In this document: positions 1 to 5,654 of the stretch, one piece after another
Numbering within the stretch: position 1 is the first letter of the stretch
How the letters are laid out: every line of letters starts with the position of its first letter
NCBI GenBank assembly: GCA_013205365.1
Contig: JABMNC010000015.1
Span: 1-5,654, forward strand
From: Cryomorphaceae bacterium
GTDB lineage: Bacteria > Bacteroidota > Bacteroidia > Flavobacteriales > Schleiferiaceae
Length of the DNA: 5,654 nucleotides
Direction of reading: 5' to 3'
Program-made: the position numbers and the translations under genes
Notes under the pieces: generated by a model
What the model saw: the letters and a program-made list of their open reading frames with translations, nothing else
The model's database searches: none
Told to the model about the DNA's origin: nothing

Positions 1-1
1 A

Positions 2-331
2 TTGGATGTTCGCGCTCAGAGTAGCTTCAGCAACGCAATAGGCCTTGCAGTCTACCTAAAGGAATCGGGTATTGTATCGCCGCAATTGATGCCGGACCAA
101 ACTCGCGACACGAGCTATGTGCATTACAACGTCTTTCGCTCCGCACCCTGGGGACCCTTTGGTCAGGAGGTTTGGTCGGCCGGCGCTTCTGCGGCAGGGG
201 CCGTTAAAAACTACGAGACCTCAAAAACCTTAGACCCGAGTTGGAACCCTGACCAAATGGATTGGGTTGCCTTAGCCTTCGACAAAAGCACCTACCGCGT
301 GCTGCAGGCCATCCAAATTTCGGTTAAGTAG
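2..331 (+). CDS. Omp28-like outer membrane protein, C-terminal fragment (5' end outside window)
   Basis: The reading frame is open at the left edge and ends at a TAG at 329-331, so only about the last 109 residues are present and the true start lies upstream; the TTG at position 2 is simply the first codon in view. The fragment resembles the C-terminal part of Bacteroidota Omp28-related proteins. It has a 'GLAVYLKESGIVSPQ' strand, then a 'YVHYNVFRSAPWGPFGQ' segment like the family's YVHxHVLR...GxWG region. It ends with 'DWVALAFDKSTYRVLQAIQ', matching the family's closing strand pair. These proteins are secreted or associated with the outer membrane, and their biochemical role is not well defined. 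No transmembrane helix or sorting-type C-terminal domain is visible. The gene converges on queG with an 8-base overlap of the stop ends. The family assignment is from memory of the motif pattern; another secreted beta-sandwich protein is possible. Confidence 0.6.
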   Translation: MDVRAQSSFSNAIGLAVYLKESGIVSPQLMPDQTRDTSYVHYNVFRSAPWGPFGQEVWSAGASAAGAVKNYETSKTLDPSWNPDQMDWVALAFDKSTYRVLQAIQISVK

Positions 332-1268
332 CCTGGCCATCGCCTGAGAAGAAGGCAGCCTCCACGTTGCGCTGAATTCGCAAAAGTCCGGTTCGAGAGA
401 CCGCGGATTGGCCAAATGCCGCATCAAAAGACTCTTGGCTTGAATGACGCCAATCGTCCAGAGACCATTCCACCCAGGTCCCAGGGCTAAATCTTGGTTC
501 GTCGTGGGCCTTGGCCTTACTGTTCCAGGGGCAGACCTCCTGGCATATGTCGCAGCCAAATACCCATGGGTTTAGGGAGTCGGCCATTTCACGCGGAAGG
601 GCTGCGTGCAGCTCAATGGTTGCATGGCTTATGCAGCGGCCGCTATCAACGACCATTGGAGCAACTATGGCCTGGGTCGGGCAGGCATCGATACAGCGCG
701 TACAGCTCCCGCAATGGTCCGCCACAGGGATGTCTGGAACAAAATCGTAGTCTACAATAAGTTCGGCCAAAAAAAAGTAGGATCCTGCGTTCTTGCGCAA
801 TAGAAGCGAATTTTTGCCTACCCAGCCAAGGCCGCTGCGCTCGGCCCATGCTCGCTCCATCACGGGAGCACTGTCTACGAAGCAGCGGCCCTCTATGGGT
901 CCGATCGCCCCGCAGAGTGCGTCGAGCAGCTCGTGCAAACGTTCTTTAACGACTTGGTGGTAGTCTTCTCCGTAGGCGTAGCGAGCAATTCTGGGATGAT
1001 TATCGCGCTCGATGCTACTGGGCTCGCTGAAGTAATTAATGGCTAAGCTGACTACGGACTTTGCCCCCGGCACCAGCTTGCGCGGGTCGAGGCGCTTGTC
1101 AAAATGATTCTCCATGTAGCGCATGCTTCCCTGGAATCCTGACGCAAGCCACTGCTCCAGTCGAGGAGCTTCTTCTTCCAAAAATCCGGCCGAAGCGACC
1201 CGCGCTTCCATGAATCCGAGTCTCAGGGCTTCGGCTTTAAGAAGTTTGGTCGCCTGACTCCGCGTCAT
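324..1268 (-). CDS. queG: Epoxyqueuosine reductase QueG (short form)
   Basis: QueG carries out the last step of queuosine synthesis, reducing epoxyqueuosine to queuosine at wobble position 34 of tRNAs for Asp, Asn, His and Tyr. It is a cytoplasmic enzyme that uses cobalamin and two [4Fe-4S] clusters. Of 314 residues, the N-terminal half is the cobalamin-binding reductase domain, including 'VDSAPVMERAWAERSGLGWVGK' around 131-152 (D132 corresponds to the proposed catalytic Asp). The ferredoxin-like part follows, with cluster cysteines C186, C189, C192, C196 ('CGSCTRCIDACP') and C212, C239, C242, C246 ('CDICQEVCPWN'). Proteobacterial and Bacillus homologues are about 380 residues with a C-terminal HEAT-like region; this one stops soon after 'RTGLLRIQRN', as short family members do, so it does not look broken. 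The ATG at 1268 is supported by its ATGA overlap with the ruvB stop, which implies co-transcription and translational coupling. Confidence 0.96.
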   Translation of the reverse strand: MTRSQATKLLKAEALRLGFMEARVASAGFLEEEAPRLEQWLASGFQGSMRYMENHFDKRLDPRKLVPGAKSVVSLAINYFSEPSSIERDNHPRIARYAYGEDYHQVVKERLHELLDALCGAIGPIEGRCFVDSAPVMERAWAERSGLGWVGKNSLLLRKNAGSYFFLAELIVDYDFVPDIPVADHCGSCTRCIDACPTQAIVAPMVVDSGRCISHATIELHAALPREMADSLNPWVFGCDICQEVCPWNSKAKAHDEPRFSPGTWVEWSLDDWRHSSQESFDAAFGQSAVSRTGLLRIQRNVEAAFFSGDGQAT

Positions 1269-2290
1269 GAGAACAGATCCGCGCCGCCCGATGGGGTGCG
1301 GCCTAGATGCTTATAGGCTTTATCCATGGCCGTTCTTCCACGAGGAGTCCGCGCGAGGTAGCCCTCTTGAATGAGGTAGGGTTCGTAGACCTCTTCGAGG
1401 GTCTCGGCTTGTTCGCTCACGGCGGTCGCCAGCGTACTTAGCCCCACAGGGCCGCCCCTAAACTTATCAATCAGGGTGAGCAGAATACGGTTGTCCATTT
1501 CGTCGAGGCCATGGGCATCTACGTTTAATGCGTCCATTCCATAGCGCGCCACCTCGATGTCAATGATTGTGGTTCCGCGCACTTGGGCAAAATCCCGAAG
1601 CCTGCGAAGCAGGGCATTGGCTATTCTAGGAGTTCCGCGGCTTCGACGGGCCACTTCGATGGCTGCATCATCCTGGATTTGTACTCCAAGAATTTTGGAC
1701 GAGCGTTCCACGATGGTCGACAGAAGCTCCATGCTGTAGTATTCAAGGCGGGCCGCTATGCCAAAGCGCGCTCGCAAGGGCGAGGTAAGCAGTCCGCTTC
1801 GCGTGGTGGCTCCAATCAAAGTAAAGGGCTTCAGGCGTATCTGCACCGACCGTGCGGCCGGCCCAGACTCGAGTAAAATATCAATTTGGTAGTCCTCCAT
1901 TGCGCTGTAGAGGTATTCCTCCACCACCGGACTCAGGCGATGAATCTCATCGATAAAAAGGACGTCGTTGGCCTCTAGGCTCGTTAGGAGTCCCGCGAGG
2001 TCTCCGGGCTTGTCCAGCACTGGCCCGCTAGTAAGCCTTAGGTTGGAACCCAGTTCGCTAGCGATAATGTGCGCCAAGGTGGTCTTGCCCAAGCCTGGGG
2101 GGCCGTGGAGCAGCACGTGGTCCAGTGCCTCCTCTCGCTGGCGCGCCGCCTGCACAAAAACCTTAAGGTTATCAAGAACCTTTACTTGACCGGCAAAGTC
2201 GTCGAATCGAGAAGGCCTAAGGCGTTGCTCGGCTTCGCGATCGTCCATCTCTGATGCCGAAGGGTCGTGCAGAAAATCCACCATAGGCAC
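1265..2290 (-). CDS. ruvB: Holliday junction branch-migration ATPase RuvB
   Basis: RuvB is the hexameric AAA+ motor that, with RuvA, drives branch migration of Holliday junctions in recombination and repair. At 341 residues it is full length. Visible are Walker A 'GPPGLGKTT' (63-71), Walker B 'LFIDEIH' (111-117), sensor 1 'GATTR' (160-164), the arginine-finger segment 'PLRARFG' (171-177), sensor 2 'RGTPRIANALLRR' (218-230) and the C-terminal winged helix ending in 'RTPRGR' (314-319). The frame can begin at GTG 2290 (MPMVDF...) or at ATG 2284 (MVDF...). The first conserved block, 'LRPSRFDDFAGQ', starts near residue 24, so conservation does not decide. A candidate promoter element at 2290-2297 would put the transcript start near 2284, favouring the ATG and a leaderless or nearly leaderless message. 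RuvA is not encoded in the window. queG follows with a 4-base overlap, and the cox operon lies upstream in the same direction. Confidence 0.97.
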   Translation of the reverse strand: MPMVDFLHDPSASEMDDREAEQRLRPSRFDDFAGQVKVLDNLKVFVQAARQREEALDHVLLHGPPGLGKTTLAHIIASELGSNLRLTSGPVLDKPGDLAGLLTSLEANDVLFIDEIHRLSPVVEEYLYSAMEDYQIDILLESGPAARSVQIRLKPFTLIGATTRSGLLTSPLRARFGIAARLEYYSMELLSTIVERSSKILGVQIQDDAAIEVARRSRGTPRIANALLRRLRDFAQVRGTTIIDIEVARYGMDALNVDAHGLDEMDNRILLTLIDKFRGGPVGLSTLATAVSEQAETLEEVYEPYLIQEGYLARTPRGRTAMDKAYKHLGRTPSGGADLFS

Positions 2291-2297
2291 AAATGTA
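2290..2297 (-). promoter_or_regulatory. Candidate Bacteroidota -7 promoter element for ruvB-queG
   Basis: Read on the minus strand, these bases are TACATTTG, an exact match to the TAnnTTTG -7 element of the Bacteroidota housekeeping sigma factor. Transcription would begin roughly 5-7 bases downstream, at or next to the ATG at 2284. I see no TTG at the expected -33 spacing, where the hairpin loop and arms lie, so the promoter is incomplete. The element overlaps the last two bases of the terminator hairpin and the G of the alternative GTG start. An 8-base motif with six fixed positions can occur by chance in a window this long, so this is a suggestion based on position. Confidence 0.35.
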
Positions 2298-2330
2298 AAC
2301 GGCCGCCCTTAGATACCGGGCGGCCGTTTA
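2296..2330 (-). terminator. Perfect 13-bp hairpin terminator after coxA
   Basis: The arms TAAACGGCCGCCC (2296-2308) and GGGCGGCCGTTTA (2318-2330) are exact reverse complements, separated by a 9-base loop (2309-2317). The stem has nine G:C pairs and is A:T at its base. Read on the minus strand it begins 24 bases past the coxA stop and is followed by TTTACATTTG, a broken T-rich tract, so it should act as an intrinsic terminator of the ActF-coxB-coxA operon. The uridine tract is not a clean run, so termination may be partial, with some read-through into ruvB. Confidence 0.78.
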
Positions 2331-2354
2331 AAGTACTTATTAACTCATTTGCAC

Positions 2355-4160
2355 CTAGTGGGCGTGCTCACCCTCTTTGATGGGCACATTCTGGGGAACA
2401 AAGTCCTCTTCGTAGCCTGGCTTGCTGTAGTCGTAGGGCCAGCGCTGAACCTCAGGAATCGCTCCTGGCCAGTTGCCGTGCATGTGTTCTACTGGTGCCG
2501 TCCACTCCAGCGTATTGGACCTCCAAGGATTTTGTGGAGCCTTAGGACCACGCCACATGGAATAGAAGAAGTTGAAAATGAAGATAAGCTGCGCTATACC
2601 GCCTCCGATGGCAAAGAAGGTAATGATCACGTTAATGTCGTGCAGCTCGTCGAAGATGGGAAATTCCGCACTGCTGTAGTAGCGCCGCGGCAAACCAGCC
2701 AAGCCTGTGAAGTGCATTGGGAAGAATACCCCGTAGGCCGTCACAAAAGAAATCCAAAAGTGAAGGTAGCCCATGGTTTTGTTCATCATGCGGCCGTACA
2801 TCTTTGGGAACCAATGGTATACCCCAGCAAACATCCCGAAGATGGCCGACAATCCCATAACAATATGGAAGTGTGCTACCACAAAGTAGGTGTCGTGCAC
2901 GTTGATGTCTAGCGCAGAATCACCCAAGATGATGCCGGTCAAGCCGCCTGCTACGAAGGTGCTTACCAGTGCGATAGAAAAGAGCATGGCCGGTGTAAAC
3001 TGAATGTTTCCCTTCCAAAGAGTAGTAATGTAGTTGAAGGCCTTGACCGCAGAGGGTATGGCAATCAACAGGGTCGTGAAGGTGAAGACGGAACCCAAAA
3101 ACGGATTCATTCCCGTAATAAACATATGGTGACCCCATACTATGAACGACAAAAAGGCGATCGCCAGAATGGAACCAATCATCGCCCGGTAGCCAAAAAT
3201 GGGCTTGCGGGAGTTGGTAGCAATAACCTCAGAGGTAATACCCAAGGCTGGCAGCAGGATGATGTACACTTCAGGGTGGCCCAAGAACCAGAAAAGGTGT
3301 TCGTAGAGAATCGGACTGCCGCCTTGATTGCTCAGAAGCTCCCCGGCGACCATAATGTCGCTTAGGTAGAATGACGTTCCCATGGATCGGTCAAAAATCA
3401 GCAGAAGGGCCGCACTCAATAGAACTGGGAAGGAAAGAACACCCAAAATAGCCGTAACCAAGAAGGCCCAAATGGTCAACGGAAGACGGGTCATGGTCAT
3501 TCCCTTGGTCCGTAGGTTAATGACGGTAACGATGTAGTTAAGTGATCCGATCAAAGAACCACCGACAAAAAGCGTCATTGACACTAGCCAAAGGGTCATT
3601 CCTGCTCCTGATCCTGGCATAGCCTGGGGCAGGGCGCTAAGGGGAGGGTACACGGTCCAACCGCCAGAGGCCGGGCCAGTTTCCACGAAGAGGGACGAAA
3701 GCATTACCACCGAAGAGGCAGCAAAGAGCCAATACGAGATCATGTTCAGAAAACCCGAGGCCATGTCGCGTGCACCAATCTGCAATGGAATTAGGAGGTT
3801 CGAGAAGGTTCCGCTAAGGCCTGCAGTCAGCACAAAGAAGACCATAATGGTTCCGTGGATGGTCACCAAGGCTAGGTACATGTTGGGGTCCAAAACACCG
3901 TCTGGAGCCCATTTTCCCAAGAAGGTCTCAAGAATGGGGAAGCTCTCGCCCGGCCAAGCCAGCTGGAGCCTAAATAGCATCGACATGAATACTCCGATGA
4001 GGCCCATAAACATTCCCGTAATTAGGAACTGCTTAGCGATCATTTTGTGATCGGTCGAGAAAACATACTTCGTCCAGAAGTTATCTACTGGATGCTCGTC
4101 GTGATCGTGGCCCTCTGCGTGAGCTGAATCGTGTGCGTGTTCCTGTGCGTGGTCTGCCAT
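2355..4160 (-). CDS. coxA: Cytochrome c oxidase subunit I (aa3-type, A-family)
   Basis: This is the catalytic subunit of the heme-copper oxidase in the inner membrane, reducing O2 to water and pumping protons. At 601 residues it has the usual multi-helix fold. Ligands seen: H102 ('TIHGTIMVFF') and H432 for low-spin heme a, H430 for heme a3 ('VAHFHIVMG'), and CuB ligands H295, H344 and H345 ('GHPEVY', 'WGHHMF'), with Y299 as the cross-linked tyrosine. D-channel residues D132, N139 and E297 and the K-channel K373 are present, which marks A1-type proton pumping. R492-R493 ('LPRRYY') match the heme-propionate arginines. The N-terminus (residues 4-23) carries seven histidines, and the protein ends in HAH. 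The ATG at 4160 follows a purine-rich AAAGAA on the minus strand, 21 bases after the coxB stop. A perfect hairpin follows the gene, so it is probably last in the operon. No subunit III lies directly downstream. Confidence 0.97.
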   Translation of the reverse strand: MADHAQEHAHDSAHAEGHDHDEHPVDNFWTKYVFSTDHKMIAKQFLITGMFMGLIGVFMSMLFRLQLAWPGESFPILETFLGKWAPDGVLDPNMYLALVTIHGTIMVFFVLTAGLSGTFSNLLIPLQIGARDMASGFLNMISYWLFAASSVVMLSSLFVETGPASGGWTVYPPLSALPQAMPGSGAGMTLWLVSMTLFVGGSLIGSLNYIVTVINLRTKGMTMTRLPLTIWAFLVTAILGVLSFPVLLSAALLLIFDRSMGTSFYLSDIMVAGELLSNQGGSPILYEHLFWFLGHPEVYIILLPALGITSEVIATNSRKPIFGYRAMIGSILAIAFLSFIVWGHHMFITGMNPFLGSVFTFTTLLIAIPSAVKAFNYITTLWKGNIQFTPAMLFSIALVSTFVAGGLTGIILGDSALDINVHDTYFVVAHFHIVMGLSAIFGMFAGVYHWFPKMYGRMMNKTMGYLHFWISFVTAYGVFFPMHFTGLAGLPRRYYSSAEFPIFDELHDINVIITFFAIGGGIAQLIFIFNFFYSMWRGPKAPQNPWRSNTLEWTAPVEHMHGNWPGAIPEVQRWPYDYSKPGYEEDFVPQNVPIKEGEHAH

Positions 4161-4181
4161 AATGAAATTCTTTATCTGGTA

Positions 4182-5207
4182 CTACAACGTTTCAGCTATG
4201 GTCTTTTGTTCCGCAAGCCACTTAGCGTACTCTTCTTCGGACTCTACCACAATGTTCATTTGCATGTTGAAGTGACCCGATCCACATACCTTATTGCAAA
4301 GCAAGAGGTAGTCGTAGGCGTAGGATTCAAGACCCTTCTCGGTACGCAAGGCATTAATTCGGGCGACTTTAGCCTGAACATTGGCATCCTGGCGGATGTC
4401 GGCCGTGGTAACCGAAGGAGTGAACTGAAACTGGGTAGTCATTCCCGGAACGCAGTTCATCTGAGCCCTAAAGTGAGGCATATAGGCCGAGTGAATCACG
4501 TCCTGCGAGCGAAAGCGAAAGAGTACGGGACGGCCCACCGGCAGGTGAATCTCTGAGGTAACCTTGTCGTCGGCAGAAAGAAGGTCAAGGGTATCTACTC
4601 CTACAACGTTGGCATCCTTAATAAGGCGCACGTTCGCGTAGCCCAATTTATTGTCTTCGCCGGCATAGCGGATTATCCACTTGAACTGCTGGGCGTAAAC
4701 CTCAACAACAATTGGCTCCTTCTCGTTCTTTGGGCTCATCACGTTAGACCAAGTAGTCATGCCATAAATGATGAGAACCGCCAGTATAATCGCCGGAACA
4801 ATAGTCCAGATTAACTCTAAGCGATTGTTGTGCTCGTAGTAGGCCGCCTTGCGATCTTTTGCACCACGGTACCTCCAAGCAAAATAGAACAGAACAGGCT
4901 GGACCAGCAAAAACATTGCAATAATCACCCACATAGAAATTTTGAACAAGCTATCAATTTCTACCCCGTGCTCCGAAGATGGCTTGGGAAGCGTGACCGG
5001 AAGCCAGGCATAAAGCATCCAAAATAAGGATACGATCATAGCGATACCGAAAAGCAGCATAAGCCAACCCTGATAGTTGTTGTCGCGGTCGGTTACTTCA
5101 TACTCAACTTGCTTGCGGGCCTTTGTAGACAGCTCAAAGACACGCATAAGCTGCAAGGCCGTTATCACGGCTAGCACTAGGACGACGATGGTAATAATTC
5201 CAGTCAT
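4182..5207 (-). CDS. coxB: Cytochrome c oxidase subunit II with CuA centre
   Basis: Subunit II receives electrons from cytochrome c at its binuclear CuA site on the periplasmic side and passes them to heme a in CoxA. The 341-residue protein has hydrophobic segments at about 3-21, 48-70, 88-110 and 130-152, then the cupredoxin domain. CuA ligands are complete: H239, C304, C308, H312 and M315 ('CNKVCGSGHFNM'). The aromatic electron-entry motif 'QQFKW' (173-177) is present. Two features differ from the classic two-helix proteobacterial subunit: an extra N-terminal hydrophobic segment, and a charged insertion at about 265-298 before the CuA loop. Both seem usual for Bacteroidota versions. I see no CXXCH motif, so no fused cytochrome c domain. 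There is no lipobox or obvious cleavable signal. The ATG at 5207 follows AAAGAGAA on the minus strand, and the gene sits 26 bases after the ActF-like stop in a clear operon. Confidence 0.96.
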   Translation of the reverse strand: MTGIITIVVLVLAVITALQLMRVFELSTKARKQVEYEVTDRDNNYQGWLMLLFGIAMIVSLFWMLYAWLPVTLPKPSSEHGVEIDSLFKISMWVIIAMFLLVQPVLFYFAWRYRGAKDRKAAYYEHNNRLELIWTIVPAIILAVLIIYGMTTWSNVMSPKNEKEPIVVEVYAQQFKWIIRYAGEDNKLGYANVRLIKDANVVGVDTLDLLSADDKVTSEIHLPVGRPVLFRFRSQDVIHSAYMPHFRAQMNCVPGMTTQFQFTPSVTTADIRQDANVQAKVARINALRTEKGLESYAYDYLLLCNKVCGSGHFNMQMNIVVESEEEYAKWLAEQKTIAETL

Positions 5208-5233
5208 AAACGATTCTCTTTAGTTGCGTCCGA

Positions 5234-5654
5234 TTATTGTTGGAAGCGTTCGCTCTCGGTGAGCATTGGGTGGTTCTTAAGCCTTAAGGGCACCTTGGCG
5301 AGCTGGCTTAGGGTGACCCACAAAAACAAACCCAAATAAAACAAGATTCCACCGAGTTCTGCAAAGCCAAAGCCGAAGCTGTAGCCCACTGCACCGGGCA
5401 TAATCATGATGTAGTGATCCATCCAGTGACCCGCCAGTACAAAGACTGAGGCAAGACCGATAAAGCCAAAAATCCGTTTTGCATCTCGAGAAATCAGAAC
5501 CAAAATGGGCAGTAAAAAGTTCATTGCAACCATAGCTACAAAGAGAGGCTTGTATTCGCCCTTAAACCTTGGCAGGTAGTAGGTGACTTCCTCAGGGATA
5601 TTGGAGTACCATATGAGCATGTACTGACTGAACCATAGGTAGGTCCAGAACACA
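5234..5654 (-). CDS. actF: Alternative complex III quinol-oxidizing subunit ActF-like, C-terminal fragment
   Basis: This is the last ~140 residues of a membrane protein that continues past the right edge; the GTG at 5653 is only the window boundary, not a start. The segment 'WFSQYMLIWYSNIPEEVTYY' is characteristic of the NrfD/PsrC-like integral membrane subunits of alternative complex III (ActC/ActF), which oxidise menaquinol and hand electrons toward cytochrome c. Three further hydrophobic segments follow, at about 36-55, 61-88 and 93-116 of the fragment; the second carries 'AGHWMDHYIMIMPG', with polar and charged residues of the kind near quinone sites. The tail is basic and hydrophilic ('KVPLRLKNHPML'). 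In Bacteroidota the act cluster usually ends with actF followed directly by coxB and coxA, exactly the order here, which favours ActF over ActC. The position-based choice between the two paralogues is an inference. Confidence 0.85.
   Translation of the reverse strand, partial: VFWTYLWFSQYMLIWYSNIPEEVTYYLPRFKGEYKPLFVAMVAMNFLLPILVLISRDAKRIFGFIGLASVFVLAGHWMDHYIMIMPGAVGYSFGFGFAELGGILFYLGLFLWVTLSQLAKVPLRLKNHPMLTESERFQQ

Noticed and set aside
305..335. Possible hairpin CAGGC...GCCTG at the convergent gene ends
   Set aside because: Only five base pairs with a 21-base loop and no T tract; too weak to call a terminator.
494..849. Several overlapping open frames of 65-88 codons in other frames of queG
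   Set aside because: They mirror the cysteine-rich part of queG, have no convincing start signals, and queG is intact through this stretch.
324..1268. Possible C-terminal truncation of QueG because it is about 65 residues shorter than E. coli or Bacillus QueG
   Set aside because: Short forms lacking the HEAT-like region are normal in this phylum, all eight cluster cysteines are present, and the DNA past the stop does not continue a QueG-like frame.
2331..2338. Palindrome AAGTACTT beside the hairpin
   Set aside because: An isolated 8-base palindrome in AT-rich DNA is expected by chance, and no second copy was noticed.
2349..2912. 187-codon open frame on the plus strand opposite the 3' part of coxA
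   Set aside because: It lies wholly antisense to a gene with every catalytic residue conserved in that stretch, its protein shows no recognisable motif, and it starts in the coxA 3' flank with no clear ribosome site. It is a codon-bias shadow.
4131..4556. 141-codon open frame on the plus strand spanning the coxB-coxA junction
   Set aside because: It is antisense to the CuA domain of coxB, has no recognisable domain, and would begin inside the start region of coxA.
5234..5654. Treating the right-edge frame as a complete 139-residue gene starting with GTG
   Set aside because: The first residues are already in the middle of a conserved membrane segment, and the frame stays open to the window edge, so it is a fragment.

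Overview
The window looks like chromosomal DNA of a member of the Bacteroidota, most likely Flavobacteriales or a close relative. The evidence is the CoxB and CoxA sequence types, the ActF-like subunit directly upstream of them, an Omp28-like protein, a short QueG, and a match to the Bacteroidota promoter motif TAnnTTTG. Base composition is about half G+C, on the high side for that order. The placement rests on recognising protein sequences by eye, not on a database search.

Layout from right to left, since most genes are on the minus strand. A C-terminal fragment of an ActF-like subunit of alternative complex III (quinol:cytochrome c oxidoreductase) enters from the right edge. After 26 bases comes coxB (cytochrome c oxidase subunit II, CuA site intact). 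After another 21 bases comes coxA (subunit I, all heme, CuB and proton-channel residues seen). The three read as the tail of one respiratory operon. A 64-base gap after coxA holds a perfect 13-bp hairpin, the likely operon terminator, and a candidate promoter element for the next genes. Then come ruvB (Holliday-junction branch-migration motor) and queG (epoxyqueuosine reductase), which overlap in an ATGA. On the plus strand, the 3' end of an Omp28-like gene runs in from the left edge and converges on queG, the two stop ends overlapping by 8 bases.

Together, the ActF-like subunit, CoxB and CoxA form part of an electron path from menaquinol through alternative complex III to the aa3-type oxidase, which reduces oxygen and pumps protons. 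ruvB and queG are a separate housekeeping pair (recombination repair and tRNA wobble modification) with no functional link to respiration. I see no mobile element, CRISPR array, RNA gene, prophage or defence system. The window is dense, ordinary core genome, and the only non-coding stretch is the 64-base gap before ruvB. I found no convincing undescribed system; the most interesting detail is the overlap of terminator, promoter candidate and start codon at ruvB.
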